A DNA stretch of 64,000 nt from Agriotes lineatus (GCA_940337035.1 CALNHX010002656.1:107941-171940), one strand, 5' to 3'; numbered from the stretch's first letter, positions 33,749 through 46,902 are shown. A program made the numbers and translations. Notes: generated by a model from the sequence alone, not told the origin.

Positions 33749-34029
33749 TTAATTATCAATATCTTTTTTAAGGAATTCAATTATTCCATCTTCCTTGTGA
33801 ATCAATGAATAAATATCTAGGGTATCTAGTTTATTTTTCTGTCCACATGACGATAATAAGTTGGAAGAAATACTTTAACTGATTCATTCAACACAACCAA
33901 AGCCTTGTCTCCAAACTTTGTTTTTACAATTTCAAATTTTGAAATGTCGTAAGCTGTATCAACAACTAATTCTGATTTTTTTTTAAACTCGTATGATTTA
34001 TTCAACTCCATCAACACTTGATCGTCCAT
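33749..34029 (-). pseudogene. Unidentified short protein next to the MMP-like remnant, frameshifted
   Basis: Reads from an ATG for 67 codons and then runs into a stop at 33826; the adjacent frame continues for about 25 codons to a stop at 33749, so a 1-nt indel near 33840 separates them. The core reads FEIVKTKFGDKALVVLNES, then VKVFLPTYY, a pattern I associate with small proteins of unknown role in insect genomes and their elements; I do not assign a function. Spacing to the MMP-like remnant is 4 bp and the strand is the same, as in compact viral or transposon gene clusters. Confidence 0.45.
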
Positions 34030-34033
34030 TTAA

Positions 34034-34581
34034 TTATAGAAAATATTTTTCAAGATTATTAACCAATACTTTCAATTGATCAAAAATATTTTTTGTTGGA
34101 CAATAAATTCCCAACAAGTCATTTTTATATTCACCAGTTCTAACGAGCGTGTATGTAAACTCATCAAATTCATAAAAAGTATCATTTTTAAAGAAATAAA
34201 TCATACCATTTCTATATCTAAACAAATGAGTAATATTTAATGGTATAGTTGGAAATTTTTCTCGATTGCTCTATTTGCAAATTGAATTAATATATCTGGA
34301 TTATATTTAGAAAACACAAAAGTTAATCTGGATACATTTTCCCATTCATTAAAGACCTTTTTAGCTATATTTACAACGGTATCGTTTCCCACATAAAAAT
34401 TCCATTTTAAAATTTGCTTATTCCATTTAGAACCAGCGAGTCTATAAATGTTGTCCGCAACTTGACGTCTCGGAGTATTTATTAATTTTACCGTTTCTTC
34501 ATTCAAAGTCCCATCAACTGGTAAACCAAAATATTCTTGAAATTTGATTAGTGATTCTATCAATGTTTTGTTATCACTCAT
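34034..34581 (-). pseudogene. Matrix metalloproteinase-like remnant (propeptide, catalytic start, hemopexin repeat)
   Basis: The first part (34581 to 34237) has a peptidoglycan-binding-like propeptide (LIKFQEYFGLPVDGTLNEET), a degenerate cysteine-switch (PRRQVAD, lacking the zinc-binding Cys), then KWNKQILKWNFY and FNEWENVSRLTF and PDILIQFAN, the N-terminal half of a matrixin domain. It then breaks: the HExxHxxGxxH zinc site is absent. After a frameshift the 34225-34034 part encodes a hemopexin-like repeat (GMIYFFKNDTFYEFDE). Both loss of the active site and the missing switch Cys make it non-functional. Active relatives degrade extracellular matrix; insects carry their own and several insect DNA viruses carry captured copies. 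Origin here is undecided. Confidence 0.65.
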
Positions 34582-34851
34582 TGAATTATTATATTTATAT
34601 CCATACTCTTCTAAATGTGATGATCAATCAATGGATTGCATTAATGTGACTAGAGACAGTAACAACAATTTTATTTATTTAAATCATTTTCTTTAAAGTC
34701 AATTACAACACTCACATTCAGAGATGACCGGTCGTAGCGAGTAGACGCGTTTAGCACGTTGCTCTGATTTGCAGTCGTTATTTATATAGTTGTTTGACTT
34801 GTGATTTAACAGTGTACCTATATAACACAAATATTCCAATTATTATTAAAG

Positions 34852-35514
34852 ATGGTCTTCACGCAAGCACAACAAAAGGATATCTGTGAGATTGCGGCTA
34901 AAACCTTCAACGACAATCTAGCGGAAGATAAATTTCTCGACGTCATTGCTACAAAACTTTCTATTTTAGTTATGGAAAAGATAGAAGGAAAACTTGAGAA
35001 ATTAATGGAAAAGTGTGAAGTGTTAGAAAAAAGCAACCAAAAGTTAAAAGAAGAGAATGAGGAGTTGATAAACACAATAGACAACTTGGAACAATACACC
35101 CGAAGAAATTCGTTACGTATTTTTGGCTTGGTTGAAAATAAAGGCGAAAACATTGAGCAGGTGATTGCTAAAACCTTAAATGAAAAACTAGGAATCGTTT
35201 TAAATGAAACTATGATAGATCGATGCCATCGGGTTGGTGCCGTAACATCTGGAAGTGCGCGACCCAGAGCTACAATCGTCAAGTTCACCAGTTATCGCTA
35301 TCGTGCAGGTGTTTACCAAGCTAAGAAGAAATTGAAAGGTTCGGGCATTGTGATACGAGAAGACCTCACAAAAACGAGGGCAGATATTCTGAACAATGCA
35401 AGCGAGCGATTTGGCTATAAAAACGTGTGGTCCCAGGATGGCGTAATAATTGTCAACAAAAACAATCGCAAGATGAGAATAAAGACAATGAAGGATCTGG
35501 AAAATCTGTGTTAA
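34852..35514 (+). CDS. LINE ORF1 protein, intact
   Basis: 220 codons. Residues about 40-80 form a coiled coil (EKIEGKLEKLMEKCEVLEKS). Then NLEQYTRRNSLRIFGL opens an RRM-like region of the type found in ORF1 proteins of CR1/Jockey-group LINEs, with DRCHRVG and RPRATIVKFTSY, and a C-terminal basic part (MRIKTMKDL). Such proteins bind the element RNA as trimers or multimers. No CCHC knuckle is present. Start context is AAAGATGG. Not a host gene, but open and apparently undamaged. Confidence 0.85.
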   Translation: MVFTQAQQKDICEIAAKTFNDNLAEDKFLDVIATKLSILVMEKIEGKLEKLMEKCEVLEKSNQKLKEENEELINTIDNLEQYTRRNSLRIFGLVENKGENIEQVIAKTLNEKLGIVLNETMIDRCHRVGAVTSGSARPRATIVKFTSYRYRAGVYQAKKKLKGSGIVIREDLTKTRADILNNASERFGYKNVWSQDGVIIVNKNNRKMRIKTMKDLENLC

Positions 35515-35760
35515 TTATTGTGGAATAACTTTGGAAAATCAGATGCATGTGCAGGGTTTTCTTTTGCGTGTGCGTTTCTTGTTTTTCGGTAGCGCGGTTA
35601 CCTTAGTTTGTAAGTGTTGTACTCATTAACATTAATTTTTCTCCTTGTCTATCTTTAAATAATTTTTAAATATATTAATATCTTTAATTTTTTTTTGCTC
35701 TTCTCTTTTATATATTTCAGTAGTTAATTGAAATTTTAAGTAAGCTTTTTTTTTATTGGA

Positions 35761-38408
35761 TTGATGCGTAACAGGTTATTAAAGGTTGCCCATCTGAACA
35801 TCTGCTCCTTAACTGCTCATTTTTCAGATTTTAAAGACTTCGTTTTTAGTAATGATTTTGATATTATTGCGATTTCAGAGACTTGGTTAACAACTGGGAT
35901 AACTAGTAATACTGTTGCAGTAAAGGGATACAATTTTTATCGTGTGGATCGCCCTGAAAGAGGAGGAGGTGTGGGTATGTATGTTAGGACCATTTTTAAA
36001 TGTACTATTTTGCCTTCTGATAATGATATCGAGCAGCTGTGGATAAAAATTGCTATTAATAAAAAAGTTTATTGTGTTGGAGCTATTTATAAGCCACCTT
36101 CACTTAGCTTCAATAACTTTTTAAATTCATTTGAGAAGTCGATTTCCAATGCGGTTTTAGTGGGCGATTATGTTGTTTGTGCTGGGGACTTTAATGTCAA
36201 CTTACTGCGTACAGAAAATCTTCATACTAATAAATTATTGCTATTATGTGACTCTTTAGGTTTAAAACAATTAATAGATACACCAACATATTTAACAAAA
36301 ACTAGTGTGTCTTTGATTGATCTAATTTTTATAAGCACAAAGTTACTGGCTAGGGACAAAGGTACTTGCAGTGTAAACAATATTAAAGGCCACGAGTTAA
36401 TATTTTGCACTTTAGAAATTGATATACAACAGACAGATGCAACCCCGCACAGCTATCGTGATTTTAAAAATATTAACCATGAGCAGTTTCTTTTTGATTT
36501 GCAGCATGCCCCGCTTTATCACGTTATTGAGCTAAATGACATTGATAATAAAATTGAATTTATAAACAAGTGTATTTTGGATTTATTTGATTTCCACGCT
36601 CCTTTGACAACATCAGTAGCTCATAAGAAAACATATGCTCCTTGGATTACTGACAATCTAAAATTGCTTATGTCTCTGCGAGATAAGGCTGCTGCAAAAT
36701 TTAAAAGAACTAAACTAGCCGCACATTGGGACTATTATAAGAGTTTAAGAAATTTAACAAATAAAACAGTCAATTTGGAAAAGAAAGCCTATATGGAATA
36801 TAAATTAAATAAATCTAATGGTGACAAAAAGATAATGTGGCGCGAATTGAAAAGACTAAGTGTAATTAATAAGACTAAGCAAGCCGAAAGCATCCCTAGC
36901 CATCTAAAAGATATAAACAAAATTAACAAATATTTCATTGAGTCTGTACCTGTGGTTGACGGTAGTTCTAAGCATAACTTAATAAATTTTTATAGTAGCA
37001 ATAATAAAACTAATTTTACTGAAATGTTTAAATTTCATGATATTAACGACGAAACTATTTTAAAAATAATTAACAGCATTACAACTAAGGCTTATGGCAT
37101 AGATAACATTTCCATTGATATGATAAAACTTTGTTGCCCGTATATAATTCCTATTATAACGCATTTAGTAAATTTTTGCTTTAGTAACTCGGTGTTTCCA
37201 AAACTCTGGAAACAGGCGAAAATAATTCCCTTGCCAAAAAAAAAACCAACCAACTGAATACAAGGATTTAAGACCAATTAGTATTTTGCCTGTAATGTCC
37301 AAAATTATAGAAAAAGCAATGGCACTTCAGTTGCGTCAACACATTGAGAGGTACAGGATACTACCTGAGTGCCAATCTGGCTTTAGACCAGGATACAGTT
37401 GTTCCACAGCTCTAATCAACATAATCGACGATATAATAGGTGCAATCGATCGGGGTAGACTAACTGTGTTGATACTGTTGGATTTCAGCAAAGCATTTGA
37501 CACACTTGATCATGATATACTAAAATCGATTTTACACTATATTGGGTTTGAGTTATCAGCCATAAATATCTTTAGCGCATATTTATCGCAAAGAATGCAG
37601 AGAGTTTGCCTTGATGGGATTCTATCTGAACCCGCATTGGTTTCGACTGGTTGTACCACAGGAGTCCATATTAGGGCCAATTTTATTTACTATATATACA
37701 TGTCACTTAATGGAAAATGCTCTTCAACGTTGTCAGTATCATTTATATGCCGATGATACGTAGGTCTACTTGTCCTTCCCACCAGAAAGTGTAGATTCCG
37801 CCATTATTAAAATAAATGAAGATCTACAAAACCTTGCAGATCAATCTAAACTACATTCGTTATCGTTGAATCCAAATAAAACTAATGTTATGCTGTTTGG
37901 TGGGAAGAATGATAGGGCTCTTGTGTTTGACAATGTAAAACTATATTTAAATGACACCCTCCTGCTCTTGAGGGACGAGGCAACCAGTCTCGGAGTTGTT
38001 CTCGATCACGCTCTGAGATTTAAAACACATATACGGAATTGCATAGGCAAAGCTTACTGCGCTTTAAAACTTATTTACGCCAACAGATATGTATTAAACA
38101 AAAACCTTAAAGTAATGCTATGTAATTCCTTAGTACTGTCTCAATTTAATTATGCTGATACCTTGTACGCTCACTGCATTGATGCAGAAGATTGTAGGAG
38201 GATACAGCTTGTTCAAAATAATTGTTTAAGATTGATTTACGGGATAAAGAAATACGAAAGAATAACATACAAATTAAAAGAAACTAACTGGCTTAATATG
38301 ACAAAACGTAGAGGAAATTCATTATTCTGTTTTGTATTACAAAATACTTATCACCAAGGTTCCACCATATCTCAGTCGCAAAATAACTTACCGAACAGAT
38401 ATTCATAA
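35761..38408 (+). pseudogene. LINE ORF2 endonuclease-reverse transcriptase, broken
   Basis: Residues 1-240 are an APE-type endonuclease: HLNICSL, ISETWL, GAIYKPPS, GDFNVN, and SLIDLIF catalytic-site motifs. RT follows with GIDNISIDMIK, LDFSKAFDTLDHDIL, and a catalytic YADDT-type motif near 37750. Lesions: an insertion in the A-run near 37242 shifts the frame after PLPKKK; another shift near 37667 sits in the GxPQGSxLGP motif; an in-frame TAG follows the catalytic motif at about 37760. The C-terminal part to 38408 is open, then decays. Each break is single and small, so decay is moderate. Confidence 0.85.
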
Positions 38409-38919
38409 TCTTAATCTTAGATATAGAGGGATAATATCTATGCCCAATCATAGTACGTCAATGTTTCAGAGGAGTTTTTCATATAACATTTGCAAAATTT
38501 TTTAACAAATTACCCTCAAAATTTAAGGGATTATCGGTAGGTAAATTTAAAAGAGATTTTAAGGAAATGGTTGATGGAGCGAGATGTCTAGGTGGGCTAC
38601 TATACTCTGGATGTGTGTACATTTATGTACATATGTAACATTTTAAATACTGCGGAATATGTAATATGTATAATATATTTTGTTATAAGGGGGTATAGCT
38701 CATACATACTTTTTTGTGACCGCAATCAAAGAGTTAACAATTATATTGTGTTCTTTTTTTATTATAATTTTGTTGTTGTTATCTTTGGATCATATCTGGG
38801 GAAGTGGAAGAACAGTAACGTCGACCGTTACTGAACTTTTTCCAATTATCCGATTTATATGTTTTTTTTTTCATTTTGTAAATATCTGGACACAATTCTT
38901 AAGTTGGATAATAAATTTC

Positions 38920-38920
<1 letters not shown>

Positions 38921-38952
<32 letters not shown>
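38921..38952 (+). repeat. ATT microsatellite, LINE 3' tail
   Basis: About ten TTA/ATT units in a row directly after AAATTTC, placed where CR1/Jockey-type LINEs carry short tandem 3' tails. Confidence 0.85.
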
Positions 38953-38955
38953 GTA

Positions 38956-40199
38956 ACTACTTGAAACGAATTGCGCAATTCCATAATACCTTGAAAACGG
39001 ATATTATAAAAGAATAACTCCTTCTGGGGAATATACTGTTAGTTATGTTCTATTCAAAATATATGACCAGTATTCAGACAAAGGTTAGTATACATAGGTA
39101 ATGATTAATGACATTATAAGGTACTCACTTGAAAATTACATCTATGTGTTTGGAATTTGTGTTAAAAATATTACATCAACTTGTTTTTTATTCTATTACG
39201 TCCGACAATGTATTTTTATCATAATTAAGTTTTTAGATTTAATACACTTTGAGCAAAATAGCCAATGTTGAGCTAATATTGTTATCCTAAATATCCTCGC
39301 CCTGCCTTCACGTCATACTTAAGCTATAATTTACCAACTTTATTTTGAACAACCGTGGCCATACCGGCGTTTTTCTTTAATATCTTGGGATTTACATGAA
39401 CTACTTATCTCATTTTGTTTACACTAAAAATGACAGCGCCATAGATAAATTACAGACAAGATAAGACGATTACCTTAGTATAAAGGACACATTTTAGCAC
39501 AAAAATGTATCGCAGTTTATAATCTCGATCTATTTTAACGTTAACTTAAAAAAATCAATTTATGTAAAAACTGTAGAACTCATCACATTTTTAAAAACAC
39601 CAGAAAATAATTAAATCTATGTGGGTTGGATTTTTGATTTTTTACCATTTAAATCTCTCTTATAGAAAGAAATAGGGGAGCAAAGTTGCAATGTTTCTCC
39701 TTCTTGCTTCTCTGAATGCACTTACAGTATTCGTAGACAGCTCTTGAACGTTTGCTGTAAGTGTTTTATAAATTATGTTCTCCAGTGCACCATTAAAAAG
39801 GTGTTACTTAGACCTCGGGAGCTCTGCAGGCAATGGAACAAACCCATTGTTTCAGATCCACTGGTTGGAATAATATCTGTTGAGCGACTTTGTCTGGCAG
39901 TGCACCGTCTTGCTGCTACCATAATTTAGGTAACTAGAAAATCTTCGAAATAGTTAAGAAATGGTGTTTTTTAGAAATTTTAATACCTTGCAGAAGTAGG
40001 AGTTTCTTCGAAAATGTATTTATGTATTTATGGTACCTCCTACTATGATCACCCAAACATTAAACCAAATCAATCCTGTGATCTTACTTATCTAAATTGT
40101 GTACAATTTTTATTGCCCAATAATGTTCCAGTGATGATTAAACCTCTCGGGAGACCTCACTCCTAGGGGCACTCCCCGGGCTGCGGAAGAGGGAAGTCC
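38956..40199. other. Unassigned spacer
   Basis: No gene or repeat boundary recognised. ORF at 39744-39929 lacks motifs. Confidence 0.35.
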
Positions 40200-42610
40200 T
40201 GGAGACAGAATTGCCGTGAGTATTCATAATAAGCGGCGGTGGACCAAAGGCCAGTTGTTCCGAGGTAACGGGGATTGGAACGCAAGAACCGGTAACAGAC
40301 AAGAATTAGGCTTTGGTACTCTTGGTAAATATGGAGGAAAAAAAACGCACTCAATGACAATGGAAGGAAATGATCGAATTTTGCGTTAGAAACCAATTAT
40401 TAGTAGAAAACAGCCACTTTAATCATAAAATAATACACAAAATTACATTTGAAGTCAGTGGCAGAGAAGCAAAGAGCATAAATGACTGTATTACATATAC
40501 AAGACAAACAATATGCAATAGTAGACGTCAAGGTAATAAGAGGGGCGGAATTAAACACTGACCGCAGACTGCTGGTGACGGACACTTGATTTCACAGCAG
40601 AAAGCCAAGAAAGCCAAAAAAATACAAACAATTAAAATAAATGAACTAAGGAAACTGGAAGTTGCAGAACAATATGAGACCGAAATAAGTAACACACTTA
40701 AAAGATACAAGAGGCAGAAAACCGAAGAACAACGGCAAAACCTCAAACAGAAATGGAAAATACTGAAAGCAGAATTAATCGAAAAAGGAAGAAGTGCATG
40801 TGGGCATATCACAGTCAACACAAGACAAAAACGAACTAGGTGGTGGAATAATAAAGTAAATAAAAAAATTAAAGAGAACATAGAAGCTTGGAAAAGGTAT
40901 ATTATAAATAAGACAAAGGAAAATAGTCAAAACTACACAGCAAAGAGAGATCGAGCGAAAGAGGAAAAAGCAAAACAGGAAAGCTGGGGCAACTTAGGGA
41001 AGGAACTGGAAGACAAGTTTAAAGATGACAATGGGAGGGAATTTTGGAAAACAGTCAAAAGCCTGAGAGGAAAATATGGTAAGCATATATAGGCTGCTAA
41101 AAACAAAAATGGAACTGTGGAGACAGTTGAAGGAAAATACTCGAAGTATGGAAAGAACACTATGAACAAAAATTAAAAGACAATAACAACAGAAAGAGGC
41201 CGGAAAGAAGAAGGAACAGGACAGTAGGTGAAGAAGAGGAAAATTGAAGAAGTAGAGGAAGCAATAAAACAAGTTATAATAGGAAAGGCAGCCGGAAGAG
41301 ACCTGATAACCCCGGAAATGGTGAAATATGGGGGAGAAGAGGTTAAGCAGTGGATTAAAGAAATATGTCAACTTGCATGGGATGGCCAAAAAAGTACCTG
41401 AAGAGTGGAACAAAAATATAATTATGCCGGTATATAAGAAGCGAAGCTCGAATGATTGCAACAACTATAGGGCGATATGCCTCTCCTCAGTAGTACAAAA
41501 ACATTATTCTAGAATATTAGAGAAAAGACTGTGGGCAGAAACGGAAGAAAAAATGGCAGTAGAACAAGCAGCGTTTAGACTTTAGACCATAAAGACAGAC
41601 ACAAGAACACATTTTCACGCTTCGAACAGCAATGGAAAAAAGACTAGAGAGAGGAACGGCACTTTACTTGGCTTTTATAGATATCGAATCTGCGTTCGAC
41701 AGGGTACCGCGAGAAAGTATATGGAAATCACTGTCACAACTAGAAGTAACCAACAAGCTACAACAAGCAATTACAAATCTATACGTAAGAACGAAGGGCA
41801 GAGTGCGAATGAACGGAGAGAATCGGAGGCCTTTGAGATGGTAAAACGGAGTAAGCAAGGCGACTCATTGAGCCTATTGCTATTTAATCTAGTTATGGAT
41901 CAAATAATAAAAGAAAGTAAAGAGGCCAGGTAATATGTAAGAATAGGCTATTGGAACTTAGAAGCAATTAATATCCAGTGCTTAATTTACGCAGATGACA
42001 TAGTACTATTGGCAGAATCAACACAGAAACTGCAGCAGATAGTAAACAAGTGGAACAGCGCAATCAAAAGGTGGGGAATGGCAATTAATGCTAATAAGTA
42101 CAAAGTAATGGAGATAACAAAGAAAGGTACTCAACAAAACGTACAAATAATGTGCAACGGAAAAGAACTTGTCTGGGTGGATAATTACGAATATCTTGGC
42201 GTTATAATAAACAATACTGGAACAATAGATCAAGAAATATTAAATAGAACAAATAAGGCAAGTAAAGTTTATTGTGCTTGAAACAACATAATTATAAATA
42301 AAAAAGAAACTGAACATGGAACCATTAGTAGAAGAAGTAGAGAGAAGTAGGTTTGAGCACGTCATGAGAATGGGAAATAGAAGAGACCCGAAAAGGTTAC
42401 TGGAAGTAAGGTCGGAGGGAAGACGATATGTAGGAAGGCCTAGGGAAACATGGGTAGAAAGAATGGGGAAGATGGTACTAGATAGAGGAAAGAACTTAGG
42501 ACAAGTAAAGAGAATGGCAGCTGATCCGTGATCAATATCGCAAATGGATGAGCAACCCGACGCCATAGGCATAACGGAAATGGAAAAGAAGGAGAAGAAG
42601 TGATGATTAA
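40200..42610 (+). pseudogene. RTE-like LINE, 5'-truncated and decayed
   Basis: Starts inside the APE endonuclease (GDWNARTGN at about 40273; then IEFCVRNQLLVENSHFNHK and KITFEVSGREAKSI). The spacer region rich in K and E (40586-41092) follows, then RT fragments: NDCNNYRAICLSSVVQK, FIDIESAFDRVPRESIW, KQGDSLSLLLFNLVMDQII, a catalytic YADDIVLL-type segment near 41990, and the C-terminal RPRETWVERMGK. At least five frameshifts or stops break it (about 40400, 41095, 41390, 41585, 41840, 41935). The TGATGATT-like tail near 42600 is the usual 3' end of RTE-type elements. Confidence 0.8.
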
Positions 42611-45600
42611 ACATATCTCAATTGATAAACTTGTAACTGTCAAGCGAAATAATATTGTTAAGAAAATCGCTATTTAGATTTAATTCATTTAATAAGCTTA
42701 CACCACTGTTTATACCGTTCATCATCGCCACGATGGGGCGTTTATGACAAATTAATTTATTGCGGTTGAAATTTATTTTTATGCAAAACGCCCAGGCGGG
42801 TTGTCTAAATAAATTTAGTACTAAAGCTACTTAGCATGTAGCCATACTTGGGTGATTGCGTACCTGAAGTAATGTATTTGGGCAAACTAAAAATAAAAAC
42901 CTCGATCAACTTACTCTATGTAAAATATTTTCTCTTACCTCGGAAACTTTAGACCCGTATGATAGCTGTCGCTGTTATAACTTTCATGTTCGCCCAAATT
43001 TCTGCATAAACGTAAAAATAGGTTGATGTTGCTGCGGTCTGCAATTTTTATTTGAGAATAACAAATTTCCAACAAGTCTTCATTTTCTTTGCTAGTCAAA
43101 GAAATCCTTAAGTTGTACTAAAGGTCAGAATTATTGGAATAACATTTGTTTATGATTATGAATTCCTTTAATTTGGATTGCGTGGTGGCACGATTATAGA
43201 TCATTTTAAAATAAAATGGTAAAAACTTAAAAACGCAAGGCAACTCATACATTTTTGAAATAGAAATAAAAAACTTGATTCAGATATGAAAAATATTTGA
43301 CGCTTTCCATAAGAAAAATAAAAGTTTACAGTCAAAAATGCACAATTGCTAATTTCCACAAGAAAAATAAAAGTTTACAGTCAAAAATGTGCAATTGCTA
43401 GTTTCGCATTATATTCAATAAGAGGAAAAGATTAAGAAGTCGTAATAATGCGTTAAAAATGTAAAATAAAAAATAAGTGCACGCGAACAGTAGAAATTTA
43501 AAATTAGGGTTTCTATTCCTTATATGCGAAACTAATAGAGATACAAGAAAGTCAAACTTGTTTTCAGATTCTAAGAAAGCATACACTTTATCAACTTTTC
43601 CCCAATTTAATCGGTCTCTTTAAATAAAGTAGGTCCCAATGGTGATTCCTGAAAATCCAGCACCTTGAGTACTTGAATTAGCACTATTGCAAAGAAATAA
43701 AGGCAAGTTTAACTACTATAAATCACTTTTACGGTGGAATGCACGATCCAGGGAAATTGGGTAAATCAGAAGCGTAACTAACATCACTCTTGGTGCGCGT
43801 CAGTGTGAAGCGATTTCATCAGCCGCTGACACAGCGCGTCGACTCCAATTTAAGCGCGAAACCAGGACCGGTTACAGTAAAATTGTGCGTGAGTGTATAA
43901 GTTATTTGTTCGGTTGGTTTTTCACTTAGCATCAATAATTAATAGCTACACTCACATAATTGTATGAATGCTAGTAGAATAATCCTTAAGCACGCAAACG
44001 TTTATTCATCTATAATACATCGTTGACAGCGTATAACATTTATATATTGTCATTGTGTATTCTTTTTATGAGTCTCCATGTATGTATATTCTTTACTAGA
44101 GTACATGTCGTTTATGTAAACTGTCTGGCTTTTACTCCTAGCAGGGTTTGCATGTGTGATTGTAGGATTATAAGTGGCGACAAGCACGCTTTGAGCAGGT
44201 TATATTGACATTTTCCTTAGCCATTCTGAAGTAAGAACGAGCCTTGTGCATTTACGACTGTGTTAACTAGCAAACAAAGGGTATTTAAATTCATTGTTCT
44301 CAAGCTACTCGAACAATATGAGCCACCAAAGAGCATGGCCATCGCGTGGATTCTTGCTCGAGTTCTCAAGGTACAAGGCACAATAAGCCAGAGAATTCTG
44401 GGTTTTTATTTACAAAGACTGCGCGGTCTAAGCTGAAATTCAATTTTCACAAGAATAATTCGAGTAACCGCGCAAGCTTCAAACAAAGTTTATAAAAGCC
44501 ATTAGAAGAAAATAACACCCTTTCTGCTATTATTCCGGCGGCTGAATCAATTTGATAATAATATAACCTACGGAATAGTGATACTAGTTCAGCTGAAATG
44601 GAGCCATATTAACCTATTCTTAATTGCCAAAATTAACGTTACTTGAAGGAATAACTACCTCTAACAACTATGTAAAAGAACAAGGCTTTCATTCCTTTCT
44701 GGGCGGTTAGCTTAAATGTAATCTGTCGCTCAATTTAAATATGTTTGGTAAACTTTTATTGAACTTTAGCATTAGCTAGCGCCAGCGTGGTCGAGTGGAT
44801 GTGAAACTGAAATAATGAATTCCTGGCTAATAACCAGCGTCCACATAAATAAGTTATGAAAATGTAATCCAAATACAAGGAAGAATAATTGAGGGTTTAC
44901 ACCTACAGAAGCAAACACAGCGGAAATAAAACTGCGCCCCGACGTGATTAATTGAAAATTATGATCAAGCTGGAGATTACTAAATAAATTGCTTACTGAG
45001 CTTTCGCCGCGTCACTTAATAAGCTCTTAGAAGCATTCGCCGAAATACTTGCTGTTATTTCTAGGGTTATCAATATCAATAAGTTTTTACGACAAAATGT
45101 GGGCACGCGTTAATAAAGTTAAATCGTCGAAAACTTGACGGGCTGAAGTTTATTCCCGCGAATTTTTCACGTCGCTCTACACATAATATTTAATTACGGG
45201 GGTCGGATCGTGAAAATGTGTTTCATCAGCTTAAATGTCCCGATTCTTGTAGTCGAAATAACGGCATGCTTGAGTCCCGGAACCAATAACTGCAGTCTTA
45301 GAATCTGCCGCCTGCTCAGTGAAGTTACGCCTTTTATTAACAATGACGATATTTACATGAGGAACGCAGGATTGAATTTCCGGGGAATTTAATAACGACA
45401 GAATTCCAATTTTTCGGGTACCTTTTTTAATTAACATTGTCCTGCAATCCCGTCGAACCTGAGTGTAGATTTTATTAAAATATTGCGAGCAGGAAATTTT
45501 CTTTTCAGGAAGTGGTAATAAAGAGAAGAGAGGTAATTAAACAATAACAGATTCCAGGTGTAATTATTGCACTGCGACAACAGGGGCGCCATACTATACA

Positions 45601-46022
45601 GCTTCAGGCAAGATTTATTTAAGAAATATGTGTTCCGATACAGAAATCTTTGTTTTACCTGAAGTGGTGTGTCTTTCTAGGCAGCTATCACAACATAAAG
45701 CAGCTGAACTGTATGTAAATATTATGACTTGTTTTGTGCACTTAGAAAAATAAAAAGATACTACCTTTCGCAACATCTAAAACCCCCTAACCCCAGCGAA
45801 CCAGAACAAACCAGGATACCAAAAATACCGCCTATATCCTTAAATGGACCTTTTAATGAATTAGTTGAAAAATAATTTGTTAACACCTTTAGTGCAAAAT
45901 CACTGCAAGTTTCAGATATCAGTGAAAACAAAATACAAAAGCAAAACCGTTTTCTGTTGTTAGTATGAATACTCATTCCTCACTAAGAGAAACGAATCCC
46001 AAAGAAAAACTATATTAAACTA
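42611..46022. other. Gene-free stretch with one 49-bp tandem duplication
   Basis: The only structure I support is a 49-bp unit repeated at 43304-43352 and 43353-43401 (TTTCCA(T/C)AAGAAAAATAAAA...). ORFs such as 44023-44208 and 45231-45437 are without motifs. 43800-43900 is locally GC-richer but shows no promoter signature I can defend. Confidence 0.4.
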
Positions 46023-46412
46023 CTAGTGAATTACCCGAGCTACGCTTCGGTGGGAAAGGGTGTTACATGTCATAACCAAAAACACATACAACCTTACCAA
46101 TTATACATACAAAAATGATAATAGATGAACATTGAAATTACACGATTTAATTTTTCTTTTAAATTTGACGTCGAAATGGGCGTCGAAGAGTTTATTGTGA
46201 ACATACCACAACAGCCGTTTCAATCGACTGTAATTTAATTCCACTTTACTCTTTAGTACTTTTTTATGAAATAAAAACAGGCCTACGATTTGAGTCTAAA
46301 AGTAGCAAAATTTTAAGCTATCATACAATTTAATCGGTCCAGTATCTTCAGAGGAGATAGCAAACAAACATATTATATACAAAGACAGAGACCACCAATT
46401 TTATGGTATAGA
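46023..46412 (-). mobile_element. Complete non-autonomous Helitron, 390 bp
   Basis: Read on the minus strand it begins TCTATACCATAAAATTGG after an A, and ends CTAG before a T, with a CCGAAGC-GTA-GCTCGG hairpin 11 bases before the end. These are the canonical A|TC...hairpin...CTRR|T features of Helitrons. No coding capacity. The 5' start resembles that of the Helitron at 60003. Confidence 0.75.
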
Positions 46413-46902
46413 TACCGACTTTTCATCACATAGAGAACACCCATACCTGGTGGCACGCTAGATGCAACATGAAATGAAAAAGCTAAGAAAATTTTTAGCA
46501 TAAAGATATATTATATTCTATTGTAGCAGTAGCAATTCGAAGAAAACTAAGAACTTCTCAATGCTATATGCGCCAACGATACGGGCATACAAAAAATTAA
46601 TGTAATTTAAAACCGTGCTGTGTAAAATACAAAGGCAATCATCGCTACACTGACAGTAATAGAAATAGAAGTTGTGGTGATAAGGTTTTACATGTATTAT
46701 ATAGCAATCCTATTTCAGTGTGTTCAATCATATGTGTCGATTTGAAAATCACATCATACTTGAAGTGAAAACAACCCTATGGTAATATTCAATTAGCATG
46801 GAAAGTACTTAATTAAAATTCAGTAGTATTCCATGATAAGTATATTATGAAGTGAGAATCAATTATCAGAAGAATGGCTCTTTTTTGTTTATAATTATTG
46901 CT

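Larger units (their letters stand above)
34705..38955 (+). mobile_element. Two-ORF LINE (CR1/Jockey-type), nearly full length
   Basis: Extends from about 34705 (no precise start) through ORF1 (34852-35514), a 246-bp gap, ORF2 with apurinic endonuclease and RT (35761 to about 38640), and a 3' tail ending in an ATT microsatellite at 38921-38952. Completeness of the 5' end shows a full-length insertion; the ORF2 lesions show it is now inactive. Confidence 0.8.

Noticed and set aside
44778..44850. tRNA-like A box (TGGTCGAGTGG) near 44790
   Set aside because: No B box, anticodon arm or acceptor pairing follows.
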